Below are positions 36,458 through 37,046 of a DNA stretch of 37,046 bases, one piece after another; the first letter of the stretch is position 1; each line of letters starts with the position of its first letter. Both the position numbers and the translations under genes were made by a program. This stretch comes from Lujinxingiaceae bacterium (GTDB taxonomy: Bacteria; Myxococcota_A; Bradymonadia; Bradymonadales; Bradymonadaceae), in NCBI GenBank assembly GCA_013697635.1, contig JACCWM010000153.1, positions 1 to 37,046 on the forward strand, written 5' to 3'. Below the pieces are notes generated by a model. The model made no database searches, was not told the DNA's origin, and was given only the letters and a program-made list of their open reading frames with translations.

Positions 36458-36495
36458 CTGCCGCTGATTGCACCTCTCCGCTTCGGATCCTCGCC

Positions 36496-37046
36496 GTGAC
36501 GCTGGTCGAAAGCCCAATAAAACACATCTACCGCTGGGATCTGGACAAGACCTATTTGCGCACCGACTTTGATTCGGTGCGCGATCTGATCCGCACGGCC
36601 ATGCAAAAGCCCGAGGAGAAGGTCAACGTGCCCGGCGTGGTTACGCTGCTCAAGGAGCTGATGCGCCCCTCGCCGGAGGGCCGCGCCATGGTGACCTTTA
36701 TCTCGGGCAGCCCCACGCAGATGCGCTCGCGACTGGAGGCCAAATTCGCGCTCGACGGCATCGAGCCGGACATCTTCGTGCTCAAGCCGACCTTGCAAAA
36801 CATCCTCAAGGGTCGCTTTCGCGCCGTGCGCGGCCAGGTCGGCTACAAGCTCGACACGCTGCTTCGCGTGCGCGGCCACGCACCGCCGGCGCCCGAGACG
36901 CTCTTTGGCGACGACGCCGAACAAGATGCTTTCATCTACTCACTGTATGCCGAGCTCGCCGCCGGCACGGTCGACGTCGAGGCGCTGGCCGAGATCCTAG
37001 AAGAGGCCCAGGTCTACCCGTCGACGCGCGACGCGATCTACGAGCG
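36496..37046 (+). CDS. App1-like (DUF2183) HAD phosphatase, 3' end outside window
   Basis: Partial: 183 codons from a GTG at 36496, with no stop before the window edge. It begins 38 bases after the plsX-like stop. HAD-type motifs occur in order: DLDKT with Asp15 and Asp17 (motif I), SGSP at 70-73 (motif II), Lys118 in GYKLD (motif III) and GDDAEQD at 138-144 (motif IV). The SGSP and GDD..QD pattern resembles the App1/DUF2183 phosphatidate phosphatase group. That would fit the lipid gene beside it, although the substrate is not shown. No signal peptide is seen, so it is probably cytoplasmic. Confidence 0.8.
   Translation, partial: MTLVESPIKHIYRWDLDKTYLRTDFDSVRDLIRTAMQKPEEKVNVPGVVTLLKELMRPSPEGRAMVTFISGSPTQMRSRLEAKFALDGIEPDIFVLKPTLQNILKGRFRAVRGQVGYKLDTLLRVRGHAPPAPETLFGDDAEQDAFIYSLYAELAAGTVDVEALAEILEEAQVYPSTRDAIYE

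Overview
The window reads as chromosomal DNA of a Gram-negative, GC-rich bacterium of the Myxococcota/Bradymonadota type. The grounds are many lipoprotein signal peptides, cysteine-rich lipoproteins with the NGxETDxDCGG motif, kelch and lamin-tail surface proteins, a membrane Ser/Thr kinase, a double-FHA membrane protein, a MXAN_5187-like protein, and an HflX with the long deltaproteobacterial N-terminus. Genes are dense, with mixed strands and short gaps. No rRNA, tRNA, CRISPR array, insertion sequence or phage gene was recognised. This placement is an inference; no marker gene allows a firm taxonomic call.

Layout. 1-3007: a hexanucleotide repeat cut by the window edge, a large lamin-tail lipoprotein and an acidic protein of unknown function (both minus strand). 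3207-8854: a complete tripartite RND efflux operon (TolC-like, adaptor, permease). 9041-12627: a double-FHA membrane protein, then HflX, whose conserved N-terminus has no ordinary start codon. 12634-16311 (minus): an operon of Ser/Thr kinase, TPR membrane protein and kelch lipoprotein. 16527-18773: a Cys-rich exported protein ending in three CWB2-like modules. 18787-19992: a MXAN_5187-like protein. 20102-22850: a BtuFCD-type ABC importer. 22858-29732 (all minus): threonine synthase, a membrane protein with five zinc ribbons, then gatC-gatA-gatB-mtnA. 29733-30774: about 1 kb of lower-GC DNA without a confident gene but with a 26-bp hairpin. 30775-35231 (minus): a ComB-like phosphatase, a membrane sulfatase-superfamily enzyme with Thr at the nucleophile position, and a metzincin-like lipoprotein. 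35408-37046: a divergent PlsX-like protein and the start of an App1-like (DUF2183) phosphatase running off the window.

How the genes fit together. Housekeeping parts are tRNA-dependent amidation (GatCAB), methionine salvage (MtnA), threonine synthesis (ThrC), ribosome rescue (HflX), drug or lipid efflux (RND) and corrinoid-type uptake (BtuFCD). Around these lies a cell-surface and signalling layer: kinase, FHA and TPR proteins, and several secreted lipoproteins. The least explained items are the CWB2 modules in a Gram-negative setting, the HflX start, the possible clan-CD-like His/Cys pair in the lamin-tail lipoprotein, the hairpin-bearing gap, and the PlsX-like/App1-like pair.
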